Notes: generated by a model from the sequence alone, not told the origin. A DNA stretch of 64,000 bases from Nocardioides oceani (GCF_030412965.1 NZ_JAUHJQ010000002.1:491979-555978), one strand, 5' to 3'. Shown: positions 48,706 to 58,261, counted from the stretch's first letter. Translations and numbers: made by a program.

Positions 48706-49601
48706 GCGCACCCGACCGGCGGCCGCCGGTGCGGCCGGGCCTCGTCGTCGTCGACAAGCCCGGCGGGATGACCTCGCACGACGTCGTCGCGCGGGTGCGC
48801 CGCCTCGTCGGCACGCGCAAGGTCGGCCACGCCGGCACGCTCGACCCGATGGCGACCGGCGTGCTGGTGCTCGGCGTGGAGCGGGCGACCCGGCTCCTCG
48901 GCCACCTGATGCTCACCGACAAGGGGTACGACGCGACCGTCCGGCTCGGCGTCGCCACCACCACCGACGACGCCGAGGGCGAGGTCGTCTCGACCGCCTC
49001 GACCGCGGCGGTCGACGAGGACGCCGTCCGTGCGGTGCTCGGGGAGTTCGTCGGTGAGCTGCAGCAGGTGCCGACCGCTGTCTCGGCGATCAAGGTCGAC
49101 GGCAAGCGGGCCTACCAGCGGGTCCGCGACGGCGAGCAGGTCGAGCTCCAGCCGCGCTCGGTCACCGTCCACGAGCTGGTCGTGCACGACGTGCGGCACG
49201 GGGGTGACGTCGTCGACGTCGACCTCAGCCTGCGCTGCTCCAGCGGCACCTACGTCCGGGCGATCGCCCGCGACGCGGGCGCGCGGCTCGGCGTCGGCGG
49301 CCACCTGACCGCGCTGCGGCGCACGGCGGTCGGGCCTTACGGGCTCGATGTCGCCCGGACCCTCGAGCAGCTCGCCGACGAGGTCGGGACCGACGGAGGA
49401 GTGCTGCCCATCGCGGACGCGGCGCGCGCGGCCTTCCCCAGCCGGGACCTCGACGACCGGGCCGCCGCGGACGTCCGGGTCGGTCGCAGCCTGGAGCTCG
49501 CGCTCGACGGCACCACGGCCGTCTTCGCGCCGTCGGGGGAGTTCCTCGCGCTGTACGAGCCGCGCGGCGACGTCGCCCGGCCGGTCGCCGTCTTCGTCTG
49601 A
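48702..49601 (+). CDS. truB: tRNA pseudouridine(55) synthase
   Basis: It makes pseudouridine 55 in the T-arm of tRNA. The 299-residue protein has the catalytic region [14 protein letters not shown] with D48 as nucleophile, plus [19 protein letters not shown] and a C-terminal PUA-like domain. The GTG at 48702 overlaps the rbfA stop. Confidence 0.95.
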   Translation: MSAPDRRPPVRPGLVVVDKPGGMTSHDVVARVRRLVGTRKVGHAGTLDPMATGVLVLGVERATRLLGHLMLTDKGYDATVRLGVATTTDDAEGEVVSTASTAAVDEDAVRAVLGEFVGELQQVPTAVSAIKVDGKRAYQRVRDGEQVELQPRSVTVHELVVHDVRHGGDVVDVDLSLRCSSGTYVRAIARDAGARLGVGGHLTALRRTAVGPYGLDVARTLEQLADEVGTDGGVLPIADAARAAFPSRDLDDRAAADVRVGRSLELALDGTTAVFAPSGEFLALYEPRGDVARPVAVFV

Positions 49602-49607
49602 CCCCGC

Positions 49608-49635
49608 CGCGAGCGCTCGCGAGCGTGTCGAGACC
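49608..49635. repeat. Short GC-rich dispersed-type repeat
   Basis: The palindrome GCGAGCGCTCGC (49609-49620) is followed by GAGCGTGTCGAGACC. A GCTCGC...GTGTCGAGACC element of this form recurs between genes in Nocardioides-type genomes, to my knowledge; only this copy is seen in the window. Confidence 0.4.
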
Positions 49636-49746
49636 CGGTGACCCGAGCTGCGGCCTCGGGGCGCGGTTCCGCCTGCGGCGGGCGGGGGCTCGGCTCCCGC
49701 GTCGTCGGCGGCCGGCCTCCGCGACGGTCGCCGACAGGGGACGGTC

Positions 49747-49752
49747 TAGGGT
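49747..49752 (+). promoter_or_regulatory. -10 box for ribF
   Basis: TAGGGT lies six bases before the GTG at 49759, suggesting a leaderless ribF transcript separate from truB. Confidence 0.55.
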
Positions 49753-49758
49753 TCCTCC

Positions 49759-50697
49759 GTGCAGATCTGGCGCTCGCTCGACGAGGTCCCCGGCGACCTC
49801 GGACGCACCGTGGTGGTGATCGGCAACTTCGACGGCGTCCACCTCGGCCACCGGCGGGTGCTGGAGCGAGCGCGTGCGATCGCCGCGGAGCACGGCGGGC
49901 TGCCGGTCGTCGCGGTCACCTTCGACCCGCACCCGATGGCGGTGCTGCGGCCCGAGCACGCGCCGACGACCCTGACGACCATCGAGGTCCGGGCCGGGCT
50001 GCTCGGCGAGGCCGGCGCCGACGGCGTGCTGGCGGTGCCGTTCGACCGGTCGGTCGCGGCGTGGACGCCCGAGGAGTTCGTGCAGCGGGTGCTCGTCGAC
50101 CCCCTGCACGCCCGTGCGGTGGTCGTCGGAGCGAACTTCCGCTTCGGCAGCCGGGCCGCCGGCGACGTCGCGACCCTCGCGGAGACCGGCCGCACCCACG
50201 ACTTCACCGCCGAGGGCATCCCGCTCGACGGCGGCCCGATGGTCTGGTCCTCGACGTACGTCCGGACCTGCCTGGCCGCCGGCGACGTCGCCGGCGCCGC
50301 CGAGGCGCTGGGCCGGCCCTACGCCGTGCGCGGCGAGGTGGTCCGCGGCGATCAGCGCGGCCGCGAGCTGGGCTACCCGACGGCCAACGTCCCCACCGAC
50401 GGCATGCAGGCGGCGCCCGCCGACGGGGTGTACGCCGGGTGGCTGCGGCGCCTCGACACGGGGGAGACCTTCCCCGCTGCGATCTCGGTCGGGACCAACC
50501 CGACCTTCGACGGCGTGCGGGCGCGCCGGGTCGAGAGCTACGTCCTCGACCGCACCGACCTGGACCTCTACGGCGTCGAGGTGGAGGTGTCGTTCGTGGA
50601 CCGGCTGCGGGGGATGACCGCGTTCGAGTCCGTCGAGGCGCTCGTGGAGCAGATGGACCTCGACGTGGCCCGGGCGCGAGAGCTGCTCGTGCCGTGA
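49759..50697 (+). CDS. ribF: Bifunctional riboflavin kinase/FAD synthetase
   Basis: It phosphorylates riboflavin to FMN and adenylylates FMN to FAD. The 312-residue protein has the N-terminal nucleotidyltransferase domain (GNFDGVHLGHRR at 22-33; SSTYVR) and the C-terminal kinase domain (GRELGYPTANVP; VGTNPTFDG). The GTG at 49759 is fixed by the -10 box. Its stop overlaps the next GTG. Confidence 0.95.
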   Translation: MQIWRSLDEVPGDLGRTVVVIGNFDGVHLGHRRVLERARAIAAEHGGLPVVAVTFDPHPMAVLRPEHAPTTLTTIEVRAGLLGEAGADGVLAVPFDRSVAAWTPEEFVQRVLVDPLHARAVVVGANFRFGSRAAGDVATLAETGRTHDFTAEGIPLDGGPMVWSSTYVRTCLAAGDVAGAAEALGRPYAVRGEVVRGDQRGRELGYPTANVPTDGMQAAPADGVYAGWLRRLDTGETFPAAISVGTNPTFDGVRARRVESYVLDRTDLDLYGVEVEVSFVDRLRGMTAFESVEALVEQMDLDVARARELLVP

Positions 50698-51716
50698 GCA
50701 CCGAGCAGCACGTCGCCGCCGGACCCCTCCCGGCGACGGAGGTCTGGTTCCTCCAGCACGGACTGGCCTACTTCGTCCCCGAGGAGCGCCACCTCGCCCG
50801 GGAGGCGCTGCGCCCGCGCAAGTTCCTCCCTGCCGCGGTGCTGACGGTGCTGCTCGCCCTCGCCGGTGGCGTGGTGCTGGCCTGGCTGTCCGACGAGCTG
50901 ACCGCCGCCCCGGCGTTCCTGCTGACCATCGGCGTCCTCGGTGCCGCGGCGTACGCCCTGACGGCCCTGCGCACCCGCCCGATCGTCGTGTGGGCGCTGC
51001 GCCGCGGCCTGGGCAGCCTGCGCACGTTGCTGCCGATGATGAGCCGCGCGCTGCCGCTCCTGCTGCTGTTCGTGACCTTCCTCTTCATCAACGCCGAGGC
51101 CTGGCAGCTCTCGGCCAGCCTCTCCCCGGGGACGCTGTGGCTCGTCGTGGTGCTCTTCGGCCTGCTGGCCGTCGCGTTCCTGCTGGTGCGGCTGCCGGAG
51201 GAGGTCGACCGCACCGACGACGACGTCGACGACGAGCTCTTGCTGCGTGCCTGCGTCGGCACGCCGTTGGAGGAGGAGTGCCGGGCGCTCGTGGCCGACC
51301 CCGACGCCGACCCCGCGGCGTACGCGACGATCGCGGGCTTCGAGCGCTGGAACCTCGTGCTGGTGCTCGTCGTGATCCAGGCCGTCCAGGTGCTCCTGCT
51401 GGCCGCGACGGTCCTGGTGTTCTTCCTCGTCTTCGGCGGGCTGGTGATGGACGTCGGGGTCCAGGAGGCGTGGACCGGCAAGGAGCAGGGCTCGATCCGC
51501 AACCTGCCCTACCTCGACCAGGTCTCGGTCCCGCTGTTCCAGGTCTCGCTGTTCCTCGCCGCGTTCTCCAACCTCTACCTGACCGTCTCGACGGTCACCG
51601 ACGAGACCTACCGCGAGCAGTTCTTCGGCAGCGTGCTGCGCGAGATGGAGCGCGCGGTCGGCGTCCGGGCGGTCTACCTCGCGCTGCGCGACCGGGGCCC
51701 GGGCCGACCGGCCTAG
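50694..51716 (+). CDS. Multispanning membrane protein of unknown function
   Basis: A 340-residue protein with about six hydrophobic segments (near 46-64, 71-88, 117-136, 144-163, 218-245 and 275-300). A soluble acidic loop (EEVDRTDDDVDDELLLRACVG, split as EEVDRTDDDVDDEL and LLRACVG) lies in the middle. EVWFLQHGLAYFVPEERHL opens the protein. I recognise no domain beyond an actinobacterial hypothetical family. GTG at 50694 overlaps the ribF stop (GTGA). Confidence 0.75.
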   Translation: MSTEQHVAAGPLPATEVWFLQHGLAYFVPEERHLAREALRPRKFLPAAVLTVLLALAGGVVLAWLSDELTAAPAFLLTIGVLGAAAYALTALRTRPIVVWALRRGLGSLRTLLPMMSRALPLLLLFVTFLFINAEAWQLSASLSPGTLWLVVVLFGLLAVAFLLVRLPEEVDRTDDDVDDELLLRACVGTPLEEECRALVADPDADPAAYATIAGFERWNLVLVLVVIQAVQVLLLAATVLVFFLVFGGLVMDVGVQEAWTGKEQGSIRNLPYLDQVSVPLFQVSLFLAAFSNLYLTVSTVTDETYREQFFGSVLREMERAVGVRAVYLALRDRGPGRPA

Positions 51717-51802
51717 GCCACACGGTTTTCCGGCCCGGGCCGGTGGGCACCGGACCCAGCGCACGACGTCACCCCTGCGACGTCACCTCTGAAAGGACAG
51801 TC

Positions 51803-52048
51803 ATGGGCTACGGACTCGGAGTCTTCCTCCTCGTCGTCGGTCTCATCCTCGCCCTCGCGGTCGAGGACGCGATCAGCGGTGTGGACCTCACGATGGTCGG
51901 CTGGATCATGGCGATCGGCGGCGTCCTCGTGCTCGTCCTCACGGCCGTCACGCTGAACAGCCGCAAGGCGCGCGGCGGTGCGGTCTCGACCACCACGCAC
52001 GCCGACGGCTCGCAGACCGTCCAGCGCCAGGAGCCGCCGGCGGTCTGA
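51803..52048 (+). CDS. DUF6458-like small membrane protein
   Basis: An 81-residue protein with two transmembrane helices ([20 protein letters not shown] and [19 protein letters not shown]), separated by EDAISGVDL and followed by a polar tail. It matches the actinobacterial DUF6458 pattern. AAAGGA precedes the ATG at 51803. Its function is unknown. Confidence 0.75.
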   Translation: MGYGLGVFLLVVGLILALAVEDAISGVDLTMVGWIMAIGGVLVLVLTAVTLNSRKARGGAVSTTTHADGSQTVQRQEPPAV

Positions 52049-52135
52049 CCGCCCGCGCACCACGCTCCCCGGACCACCCGGTCGGCCCCCGCCGGCCGGG
52101 TGGCCGTCGTTTTGGGCACCCTTCCGGCGCCGCGC

Positions 52136-52141
52136 TAGTCT
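52136..52141 (+). promoter_or_regulatory. Probable -10 box for rpsO
   Basis: TAGTCT lies about 120 bases before the rpsO start and implies a leader of about 110 bases. In other bacteria S15 represses its own mRNA through leader structure, so this leader may be regulatory. Confidence 0.35.
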
Positions 52142-52260
52142 TCTCCGGTTGCCCGCCGAGGGCGACTGCCGTCAGAACGGCCGCGGAACCAGAGTGCCCG
52201 GGTGAACAGGCCCCGGCGCGCCGCGCAGCGATCAAGGCCTCACGGCCGGAAGGAGCCCGC

Positions 52261-52536
52261 ATGTCGATCGGTACCGACGCGGAGACCAAGAAGCGCATCA
52301 TCGCCGAGTACGCCACGACCGAGGGCGACACCGGCTCGCCCGAGGTCCAGATCGCGCTGCTCAGCCACCGGATCTCCCACCTCACCGACCACCTCAAGCA
52401 GCACAAGCACGACCACCACAGCCGTCGTGGCCTGCTGCTGCTCGTCGGCCAGCGCCGCCGCCTGCTGAACTACCTGCAGAAGACGGAGATCGACCGCTAC
52501 CGGTCGATCGTCGAGCGTCTCGGCCTGCGCCGCTGA
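52261..52536 (+). CDS. rpsO: 30S ribosomal protein S15
   Basis: A 91-residue primary rRNA-binding protein. The sequence is typical throughout: [46 protein letters not shown] and [13 protein letters not shown] (C-terminus). AGGAG lies at a good distance before the ATG at 52261. It is followed by a near-perfect terminator and then pnp, the common bacterial pairing. Confidence 0.97.
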   Translation: MSIGTDAETKKRIIAEYATTEGDTGSPEVQIALLSHRISHLTDHLKQHKHDHHSRRGLLLLVGQRRRLLNYLQKTEIDRYRSIVERLGLRR

Positions 52537-52541
52537 TCTCC

Positions 52542-52573
52542 CGTGGAGGGCCCACCCCGGTGGGCCCTCCACG
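52542..52573 (+). terminator. Terminator after rpsO
   Basis: CGTGGAGGGCCCACC (52542-52556) and its exact complement (52559-52573) form a 15-bp stem with a minimal loop, followed by CATTTCG. Confidence 0.85.
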
Positions 52574-52637
52574 CATTTCGGGGCACTGCGCCGTCGTGGC
52601 GGCCCCCTCGCAGCGCGGCCCTGCCGCCGTCCTGCGC

Positions 52638-52815
52638 TAGATTCACCAACGGAACAACCACACCAGGAGCGACCCGCCGTTCTGGCCCGGTCCTCGGTAG
52701 TGGCCCTCAGGAAGGACGCCCCGCGCGGGCGCGCCTGCGGGCCTCGATCGAAGACCGGCCGGTCACACCACGCGGGACGCCGCGGGATCGCTCCGCGACA
52801 GACAAGGGACACCCT
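52638..52815 (+). promoter_or_regulatory. pnp promoter and structured leader
   Basis: TAGATT (52638-52643) is a probable -10 box. In the leader, CCGGTCCTCG (52687-52696) can pair with CGAAGACCGG (52749-52758) with one mismatch, enclosing about 50 bases. pnp leaders in other bacteria carry a hairpin used for autocontrol by PNPase and RNase III, so this may have that job. Confidence 0.4.
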
Positions 52816-55053
52816 TTGACCGACCCCGTCATCTCCGCCGTCGAGACCGTTCTGGACAACGGCAAGTTCGGCACCCGCACCGTCAAGTTCGAGACCGGCC
52901 TGCTGGCCCGTCAGGCCGCCGGCTCCGTCACGGCCTACCTCGACGACGACACGATGCTGCTCTCGGCCACCACGGCCGGCAAGCAGCCCAAGGACCACTT
53001 CGACTTCTTCCCCCTGACGATCGACGTCGAGGAGCGGATGTACGCCGCGGGCAAGATCCCCGGCTCGTTCTTCCGCTCCGAGGGGCGCCCGGGTGAGGAC
53101 GCGATCCTCACCTGCCGGCTCATCGACCGCCCGCTGCGCCCGACCTTCAAGAAGGGCCTGCGCAACGAGGTCCAGGTCGTCATCACCGTCCTCGCGCTGA
53201 ACCCGGACACGCCGTACGACGTGCTCGCGATCAACGCCGCGTCGATCTCCACCCAGCTCTCCGGCCTGCCGTTCTCCGGCCCGGTCGGCGGCGTCCGCGT
53301 CGCCCTGATCGAGGGCCAGTGGGTCGCGTTCCCGACGCACAGCCAGCTCGAGGACGCCGTCTTCGACATGGTGGTCGCGGGTCGCGTCACCGAGACCGGC
53401 GACGTCGCAATCATGATGGTCGAGGCCGAGGCCACCGAGACGACCTTCGCGAAGGTCCAGGGCGGTGCCCAGGCGCCGACCGAGGAGGTCGTCGCCGGCG
53501 GCCTCGACGCCGCGAAGCCCTTCATCAAGCAGCTGTGCGAGGCGCAGGCCGAGCTGGCCGCCGCCGCCGCGAAGCCGGTCCAGGACTTCCCGGTCTTCCT
53601 CGACTTCGAGGACGACGTCTTCGCCGCCGTCGAGTCCGCCGCCAAGGCCGACCTCGCCGCCGCGATGAAGATCGCCGACAAGACCGAGCGCAACGACCGC
53701 ACCGACGAGCTCAAGGACTCCGTCCTGGAGAAGCTCGGCAGCCAGTTCGAGGGCCGCGAGAAGGAGCTCGGCGCCGCGTTCCGCGCGCTGAACAAGCAGC
53801 TGGTCCGCGAGAGCATCCTGCGCGACAAGATCCGCATCGACGGCCGCGGCCTGGCCGACATCCGTCCGCTGCACGCCGAGGTCGGCGTGATCCCGCGCGT
53901 CCACGGCTCGGCGCTCTTCGAGCGTGGCGAGACCCAGATCCTGGGCGTCACCACCCTCGACATGCTCAAGATGGAGCAGCAGCTCGACACGCTGTCGCCG
54001 GAGAAGCACCGCCGCTACATGCACAAGTACGTCTTCCCGCCGTTCTCCACCGGCGAGACCGGCCGCGTCGGCTCGCCGAAGCGCCGCGAGGTCGGCCACG
54101 GTGCGCTCGCGCGCCGTGCGCTGCTGCCGGTGCTGCCGGACCGCGAGGAGTTCCCCTACGCGATCCGCCAGCTCTCCGAGGCCATGGGCTCCAACGGCTC
54201 GACCTCGATGGGCTCGGTCTGCGCCTCCACCCTGTCGCTGCTGCAGGCCGGCGTGCCGCTCAAGGCCGCCGTCGCCGGCATCGCGATGGGCCTGGTCTCC
54301 GGTGAGATCGACGGCAAGACCGAGTACGTCGCGCTGACCGACATCCTCGGTGCCGAGGACGCGTTCGGCGACATGGACTTCAAGGTCGCCGGCACCCGCG
54401 AGTTCGTGACCGCGCTCCAGCTCGACACCAAGCTCGACGGCATCCCCGCCGACGTGCTGGCCGCCGCGCTGCAGCAGGCCCGCGACGCCCGCCACACCAT
54501 CCTCGACGTCATGGCCGAGGCCATCGACGCCCCCGAGGAGATGTCGCCCACCGCGCCGCGGATCATCACCATCAAGATCCCGGTCGACAAGATCGGCGAG
54601 GTCATCGGCCCGAAGGGCAAGGTGATCAACCAGATCCAGGACGACACCGGCGCCTCGATCTCCATCGAGGACGACGGCACCATCTACATCGGTGCCACCA
54701 ACGGCGAGGCCGCCGACGCCGCTCGCTCCGCGATCAACGGGATCGCCAACCCGACCATGCCCGAGGTCGGCGAGCGCTACCTCGGCACGGTCGTCAAGAC
54801 GACGAACTTCGGTGCGTTCGTCTCGCTGCTGCCCGGCAAGGACGGCCTGCTGCACATCAGCAAGCTGCGCCCGCTCGCCGGCGGCAAGCGCGTCGAGGCC
54901 GTCGAGGACGTCCTCTCGGTCGGCCAGAAGATCCAGGTCGAGATCGGCGAGATCGACGACCGCGGCAAGCTCTCGCTCGTCCCCGTGGTCGAGGAGTCCG
55001 AGGGCACCGAGGGTGCCGACGACGCCGCGGCCGAGGCCACCGAGGAGGCCTGA
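52816..55053 (+). CDS. pnp: Polyribonucleotide nucleotidyltransferase (PNPase)
   Basis: A phosphorolytic 3'-5' exoribonuclease; in Actinobacteria it can also synthesise tails. The 745-residue protein has two RNase PH domains (first about 15-150 with [25 protein letters not shown]; second about 325-545 with LGVTTLDML and [15 protein letters not shown]), a KH domain ([15 protein letters not shown], about 595-610) and an S1 domain ([20 protein letters not shown], about 655-675). TTG at 52816 ([10 protein letters not shown]) is chosen: AAGGG lies before it and the family N-terminus begins here, whereas in-frame sequence upstream is the leader. Confidence 0.95.
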   Translation: MTDPVISAVETVLDNGKFGTRTVKFETGLLARQAAGSVTAYLDDDTMLLSATTAGKQPKDHFDFFPLTIDVEERMYAAGKIPGSFFRSEGRPGEDAILTCRLIDRPLRPTFKKGLRNEVQVVITVLALNPDTPYDVLAINAASISTQLSGLPFSGPVGGVRVALIEGQWVAFPTHSQLEDAVFDMVVAGRVTETGDVAIMMVEAEATETTFAKVQGGAQAPTEEVVAGGLDAAKPFIKQLCEAQAELAAAAAKPVQDFPVFLDFEDDVFAAVESAAKADLAAAMKIADKTERNDRTDELKDSVLEKLGSQFEGREKELGAAFRALNKQLVRESILRDKIRIDGRGLADIRPLHAEVGVIPRVHGSALFERGETQILGVTTLDMLKMEQQLDTLSPEKHRRYMHKYVFPPFSTGETGRVGSPKRREVGHGALARRALLPVLPDREEFPYAIRQLSEAMGSNGSTSMGSVCASTLSLLQAGVPLKAAVAGIAMGLVSGEIDGKTEYVALTDILGAEDAFGDMDFKVAGTREFVTALQLDTKLDGIPADVLAAALQQARDARHTILDVMAEAIDAPEEMSPTAPRIITIKIPVDKIGEVIGPKGKVINQIQDDTGASISIEDDGTIYIGATNGEAADAARSAINGIANPTMPEVGERYLGTVVKTTNFGAFVSLLPGKDGLLHISKLRPLAGGKRVEAVEDVLSVGQKIQVEIGEIDDRGKLSLVPVVEESEGTEGADDAAAEATEEA

Positions 55054-55061
55054 CCTCCATC

Positions 55062-56438
55062 GTGGCTCCACGGACCACGACGACCGGCCGGCAGACCCCT
55101 GCCGGCCGGTCGTCCCGTTCTGACGACATCGCCGAGCTGACCGCCCGGACCGAGACCCTGCAGACGGTGCGCGACGCCGCCGGCCAGGTGACCTCGACCG
55201 TGCGGCGTACCGTCCTGCCCGGCGGGCTGCGCCTGGTCTCCGAGGAGATGGCCGGCGCCCGCTCCGCGGCGATCGGCGTGTGGGTCGGCGTCGGCTCCCG
55301 CGACGAGTCCGCGACGCTGCACGGCTGCTCGCACTTCCTCGAGCACCTGCTGTTCAAGGGCACGACCGAGCGCTCGGCCTTCGACATCTCGATCGCGCTG
55401 GACGCGGTGGGCGGGGAGTTCAACGCCTTCACCGCGAAGGAGTACACCTGCTTCCACGCGCGCGTGCTCGGCGAGGACCTCCCGCTCGCGGTGGACGTGC
55501 TCGGCGACATGATGACCTCCTCGGTGCTGACCGACGACGACGTCGAGGCCGAGCGCGACGTGATCCTCGACGAGATCGCCATGCACGACGACGACCCCGA
55601 CGACGTCGTGCACAACCTCTTCGCCGAGCAGGCGTGGGGGAGCGACTCGCCGCTCGGCCGCGACATCGCCGGCACCGAGGACTCCATCACCGCGCTGAGC
55701 GCGGACCAGGTGCGGGCGTTCTACGCCGAGCACTACCGCCCGTCGCGGATGGTCGTGTCGGTCGCCGGTGCGGTCGACCACGACGCGCTGGTGGCGCAGG
55801 TCGTCGAGGCCTTCGGCCGGCGCGGCTTCCTCGACGGCGAGGACGAGCCCCTGCCCCGCCGGGCAGCGGAGCCCTGGCTGCCGGTCGTCCCCGGCACCGT
55901 CGCCACCACCCGGCCCTTCGAGCAGGTCAACCTGGTCCTCGGCATGGAGGGCCTTGGCCGCAGCGACGAGCGCCGCTTCGCCCTCGGGGTGCTCAACACC
56001 GCGCTGGGCGGCGGCACGTCGAGCCGGCTGTTCCAGGAGGTGCGCGAGCGGCGCGGCTTGGCGTACTCGGTCTACTCCTTCGCCAGCAGCCACGCCGACT
56101 CCGGCCTGGTCGGCGTCGCCGTCGGCTGCCTGCCGGCGAAGTACGACGAGGTGCTGGCCACCGTCCGGGCCGAGCTGGCGAGGGTCGCCGCCGAGGGGAT
56201 CGACGCCGAGGAGCTGGCCCGCGGCAAGGGACAGCTGCGCGGCGGCCTCGTGCTCGGCCTGGAGGACTCCGCCTCGCGAATGTCGCGCCTGGGCAAGGCC
56301 GAGCTGGTCCACGACGAGCTGCTGTCGATCGACGAGGTGATCGCCCGCATCGACGCGGTGACCCTCGACGAAGTGCGTGCGGTCGCCGCCGAGGTGTTCG
56401 CGCGGCCCGAGGTGCTGGCCGTGGTCGGACCGGCCTGA
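55062..56438 (+). CDS. M16-family zinc peptidase
   Basis: A 458-residue inverzincin-type peptidase, by position the PepR gene next to pnp. The motif HFLEH (91-95) binds zinc, and VEAERDVILDEI supplies the distal glutamate about 76 residues on. The C-terminal half is the inactive M16_C domain (LGGGTSSRLFQEVRERRGLAYSVYS). The GTG at 55062 overlaps the pnp terminator hairpin, so an internal start such as GTG 55167 (just before TVRRTVLPGGLRLV) is possible. Confidence 0.88.
   Translation: MAPRTTTTGRQTPAGRSSRSDDIAELTARTETLQTVRDAAGQVTSTVRRTVLPGGLRLVSEEMAGARSAAIGVWVGVGSRDESATLHGCSHFLEHLLFKGTTERSAFDISIALDAVGGEFNAFTAKEYTCFHARVLGEDLPLAVDVLGDMMTSSVLTDDDVEAERDVILDEIAMHDDDPDDVVHNLFAEQAWGSDSPLGRDIAGTEDSITALSADQVRAFYAEHYRPSRMVVSVAGAVDHDALVAQVVEAFGRRGFLDGEDEPLPRRAAEPWLPVVPGTVATTRPFEQVNLVLGMEGLGRSDERRFALGVLNTALGGGTSSRLFQEVRERRGLAYSVYSFASSHADSGLVGVAVGCLPAKYDEVLATVRAELARVAAEGIDAEELARGKGQLRGGLVLGLEDSASRMSRLGKAELVHDELLSIDEVIARIDAVTLDEVRAVAAEVFARPEVLAVVGPA
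55079..55114 (+). terminator. pnp terminator inside the annotated start of the M16 gene
   Basis: A perfect 16-bp stem (55079-55094 with 55099-55114) with loop ACCC lies 26 bases after the pnp stop. It falls in codons 6-18 of the longest M16 reading frame, so either the M16 start is downstream or the hairpin is read through. Confidence 0.75.
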
Positions 56439-56443
56439 CGGGT

Positions 56444-56980
56444 CTAGCGGACGAGCACGACGACGGCCGCGCAAGCGGCCGCCCAGAGGACCGAGGCGAA
56501 GGTGCCGATGATGAACCGCTCCGCGGTGCCTTCGCCCTCGGCCTTGAGCTCGGGGTAGCGGCCGAGCCCCTTGAGCGCCAGCACCACGGCGAGGCCCTCG
56601 GGCCAGGAGGCGACGAGCGTCGCGTAGATCGCCGCCCGCTCCAGGGCGCCGATCCACGCGCCTCCGCGCAGCACCGCACCGGCCCGGTCGAGGGACGACC
56701 CGGTGTCCTCGCGGTCGACCAGGGCGAAGACCCGGGCCGTGACCGGCCCGCCGCCCGCGACGCCGAGGACGCCGGCCAGGAGCACCAGCAGGGCGGTCAG
56801 CGGCCGTCCGTCGACCTCGACCGAGGACGGCACGGCGGCGACCAGCGCGGTGCAGGCCAGCAACCCGGCCGTCACCGGCACGAAGACCCGCTCGCCGGCG
56901 CGGGTCCACCCCGCGAGCGCGGCGGCCGCGGCGAAGCCGAGCAGGACGACCAGCAGGTGGCCGAGGTCGTCCGCGCTCAC
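56444..56980 (-). CDS. Integral membrane protein paired with a SatD-like protein
   Basis: A 178-residue protein with about four or five hydrophobic helices (near 8-25, 29-48, 60-80, 108-130, 155-175) and a conserved-looking central piece RAGAVLRGGAWIGALERAAIYATL. No enzyme motif was seen. The GTG at 56980 overlaps the stop of the upstream SatD-like gene. The tight pairing suggests the two proteins act together. Its end is convergent to the M16 gene with only five bases between them. Confidence 0.75.
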   Translation of the reverse strand: MSADDLGHLLVVLLGFAAAAALAGWTRAGERVFVPVTAGLLACTALVAAVPSSVEVDGRPLTALLVLLAGVLGVAGGGPVTARVFALVDREDTGSSLDRAGAVLRGGAWIGALERAAIYATLVASWPEGLAVVLALKGLGRYPELKAEGEGTAERFIIGTFASVLWAAACAAVVVLVR

Positions 56981-57588
56981 GAGGGCTCCTGCCCCAGGAC
57001 GCGCGCGGCCAGGGTGGCCACGAGCTCCTGCGCGCGCCGGGCCTCGACGATGCCGGCCGCCTGCGCCCGTTGGCTGACGGCCGACTGGCTGATGCCGAGC
57101 CGTCGGCCGACCTGCTCGTAGGTCAGCCCCTCGGCGACGAGGTCCGCGACCTCCCAGCCGCGGTCGGTGCGGCGGGCCAGGACGGCCGCCCACAGCCACA
57201 GCGTGGTCTCGAGGGAGCGGGCGTCCGGGTGGTCGCCGACGACCCGCAGGTGCCAGGGGCTCGTCTTCGCGGCGGTCACGGCCTCGCGCGCCGAGAGGTA
57301 CGCCGGGCCGCGGCCGGCGCGGGCGCTGGAGGGGAGCGGCTCCTCCACGGGGCCGATGCCGATGCCGACGTACCAGCCGTGCTGGCGGAGCAGCGCGCCG
57401 GCGACGGCGGCAAGCGCGTCGGGCCGGTCGACGACGCCCTGGAGCTCGTCGCCGGCGGTGCGCTCGAAGGGGCGCAGGACGGGGTGCTCGGGGACGGCAG
57501 CGAGCTCGGCGAGCACCTCGGGGACCCGGTCGGTGCCGCTGCGGCTGCGGCGCTGGTCGATCGTCAGGACGGCGACGGCTCCACCCAC
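56977..57588 (-). CDS. SatD-like protein with C-terminal helix-turn-helix
   Basis: A 203-residue protein. The N-terminal two thirds (AVLTIDQRRSRSGTDRVPEVLAEL; FERTAGDELQGVVD; YVGIGIGPVEEPLP) follow the SatD-family pattern; the C-terminus has an HTH, LTYEQVGRRLGISQSAVSQRAQAAG. Its role is unknown; SatD was named in a streptococcal acid-tolerance operon. It starts with GTG at 57588 behind GGGAGG. A palindrome at 57637-57658 in its promoter is a natural target for this HTH or another regulator. Confidence 0.7.
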   Translation of the reverse strand: MGGAVAVLTIDQRRSRSGTDRVPEVLAELAAVPEHPVLRPFERTAGDELQGVVDRPDALAAVAGALLRQHGWYVGIGIGPVEEPLPSSARAGRGPAYLSAREAVTAAKTSPWHLRVVGDHPDARSLETTLWLWAAVLARRTDRGWEVADLVAEGLTYEQVGRRLGISQSAVSQRAQAAGIVEARRAQELVATLAARVLGQEPS

Positions 57589-57636
57589 GACCGTCCTCCC
57601 GTCCCGCGGCCACGAGCGGGCCGAGGGGATCAGGCT

Positions 57637-57658
57637 ACATTAGGGAATTGCCTAATGT
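57637..57658. promoter_or_regulatory. 22-bp near-perfect palindromic operator
   Basis: ACATTAGG (57637-57644) and CCTAATGT (57651-57658) flank GAATTG. Ten of eleven base pairs of the dyad match, the exception being G57645/G57650. The site is AT-rich against its surroundings and lies 49 bases before the SatD-like start, overlapping possible -10 sequences on the minus strand. Confidence 0.65.
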
Positions 57659-57687
57659 CGACTATTCATCAGGTCAGAGCCTTCAGG

Positions 57688-58209
57688 TCAGCGTCGGCCG
57701 ATGACGCCGATGACCGCGGGCTGCTTCTGCTCGACGACCGAGACGCGGAAGCCGACCTCGGCGAGCGAGGCGGACGCCTTGGCGATCATCTCCTGGACCT
57801 GGTCGGGGAACCGCACCTCGTAGAAGAGAAATACGGCGCCGCCGGGCAGCAGCCGCTCGTGCAGCAGGGCGACCTCGTCGTGGCAGCCGCGCACCCAGAA
57901 CAGGTTCACGTTGAACGCGAAGACCTTGTTCAGCCGCTTGACCGGGACCCGCAGCGTCGCGAGGTCGATCTGGCGGACCGTGAGTCGCCCCGCGTCCACG
58001 TGCTTCTGGTTGCGGCGCTTGGTCCGGTCGACGCCGGACTCCGACCGGTCGATCGCGAACATCTTGCCGCTGCCGGACTCGAGCTTGGCGCAGATCGCCT
58101 CGACGCCGGCTCCGGGTCCGCACCCGATCTCGAGCACGTGGTCGGAGGGCTGGACGTCCATGAAGTCCACCGCCCAGCGGATGCGCGCCGGGATCGCCTG
58201 CACAGCCAT
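57688..58209 (-). CDS. Class I SAM-dependent methyltransferase
   Basis: A 173-residue protein with the SAM-binding motif HVLEIGCGPGAGVEAI (about 24-39), the acidic loop KMFAIDRSESGVDRTKRR and the later LLPGGAVFLFYEV. The size fits a minimal Rossmann methyltransferase; the substrate is unknown. The ATG at 58209 has AAGGTT six bases before it, a possible leaderless -10. It is divergent from dapB. Confidence 0.8.
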   Translation of the reverse strand: MAVQAIPARIRWAVDFMDVQPSDHVLEIGCGPGAGVEAICAKLESGSGKMFAIDRSESGVDRTKRRNQKHVDAGRLTVRQIDLATLRVPVKRLNKVFAFNVNLFWVRGCHDEVALLHERLLPGGAVFLFYEVRFPDQVQEMIAKASASLAEVGFRVSVVEQKQPAVIGVIGRR

Positions 58210-58261
58210 GGGGTCAACCTTGCCAGAACGGGCTGCGGAGTGGTGCCGCCGGTCGCCCCAC

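Noticed and set aside
52240..55071. A 943-codon frame antisense to pnp
   Set aside because: It mirrors the codon periodicity of pnp and rpsO, which are certain; no start signal or motif is present.
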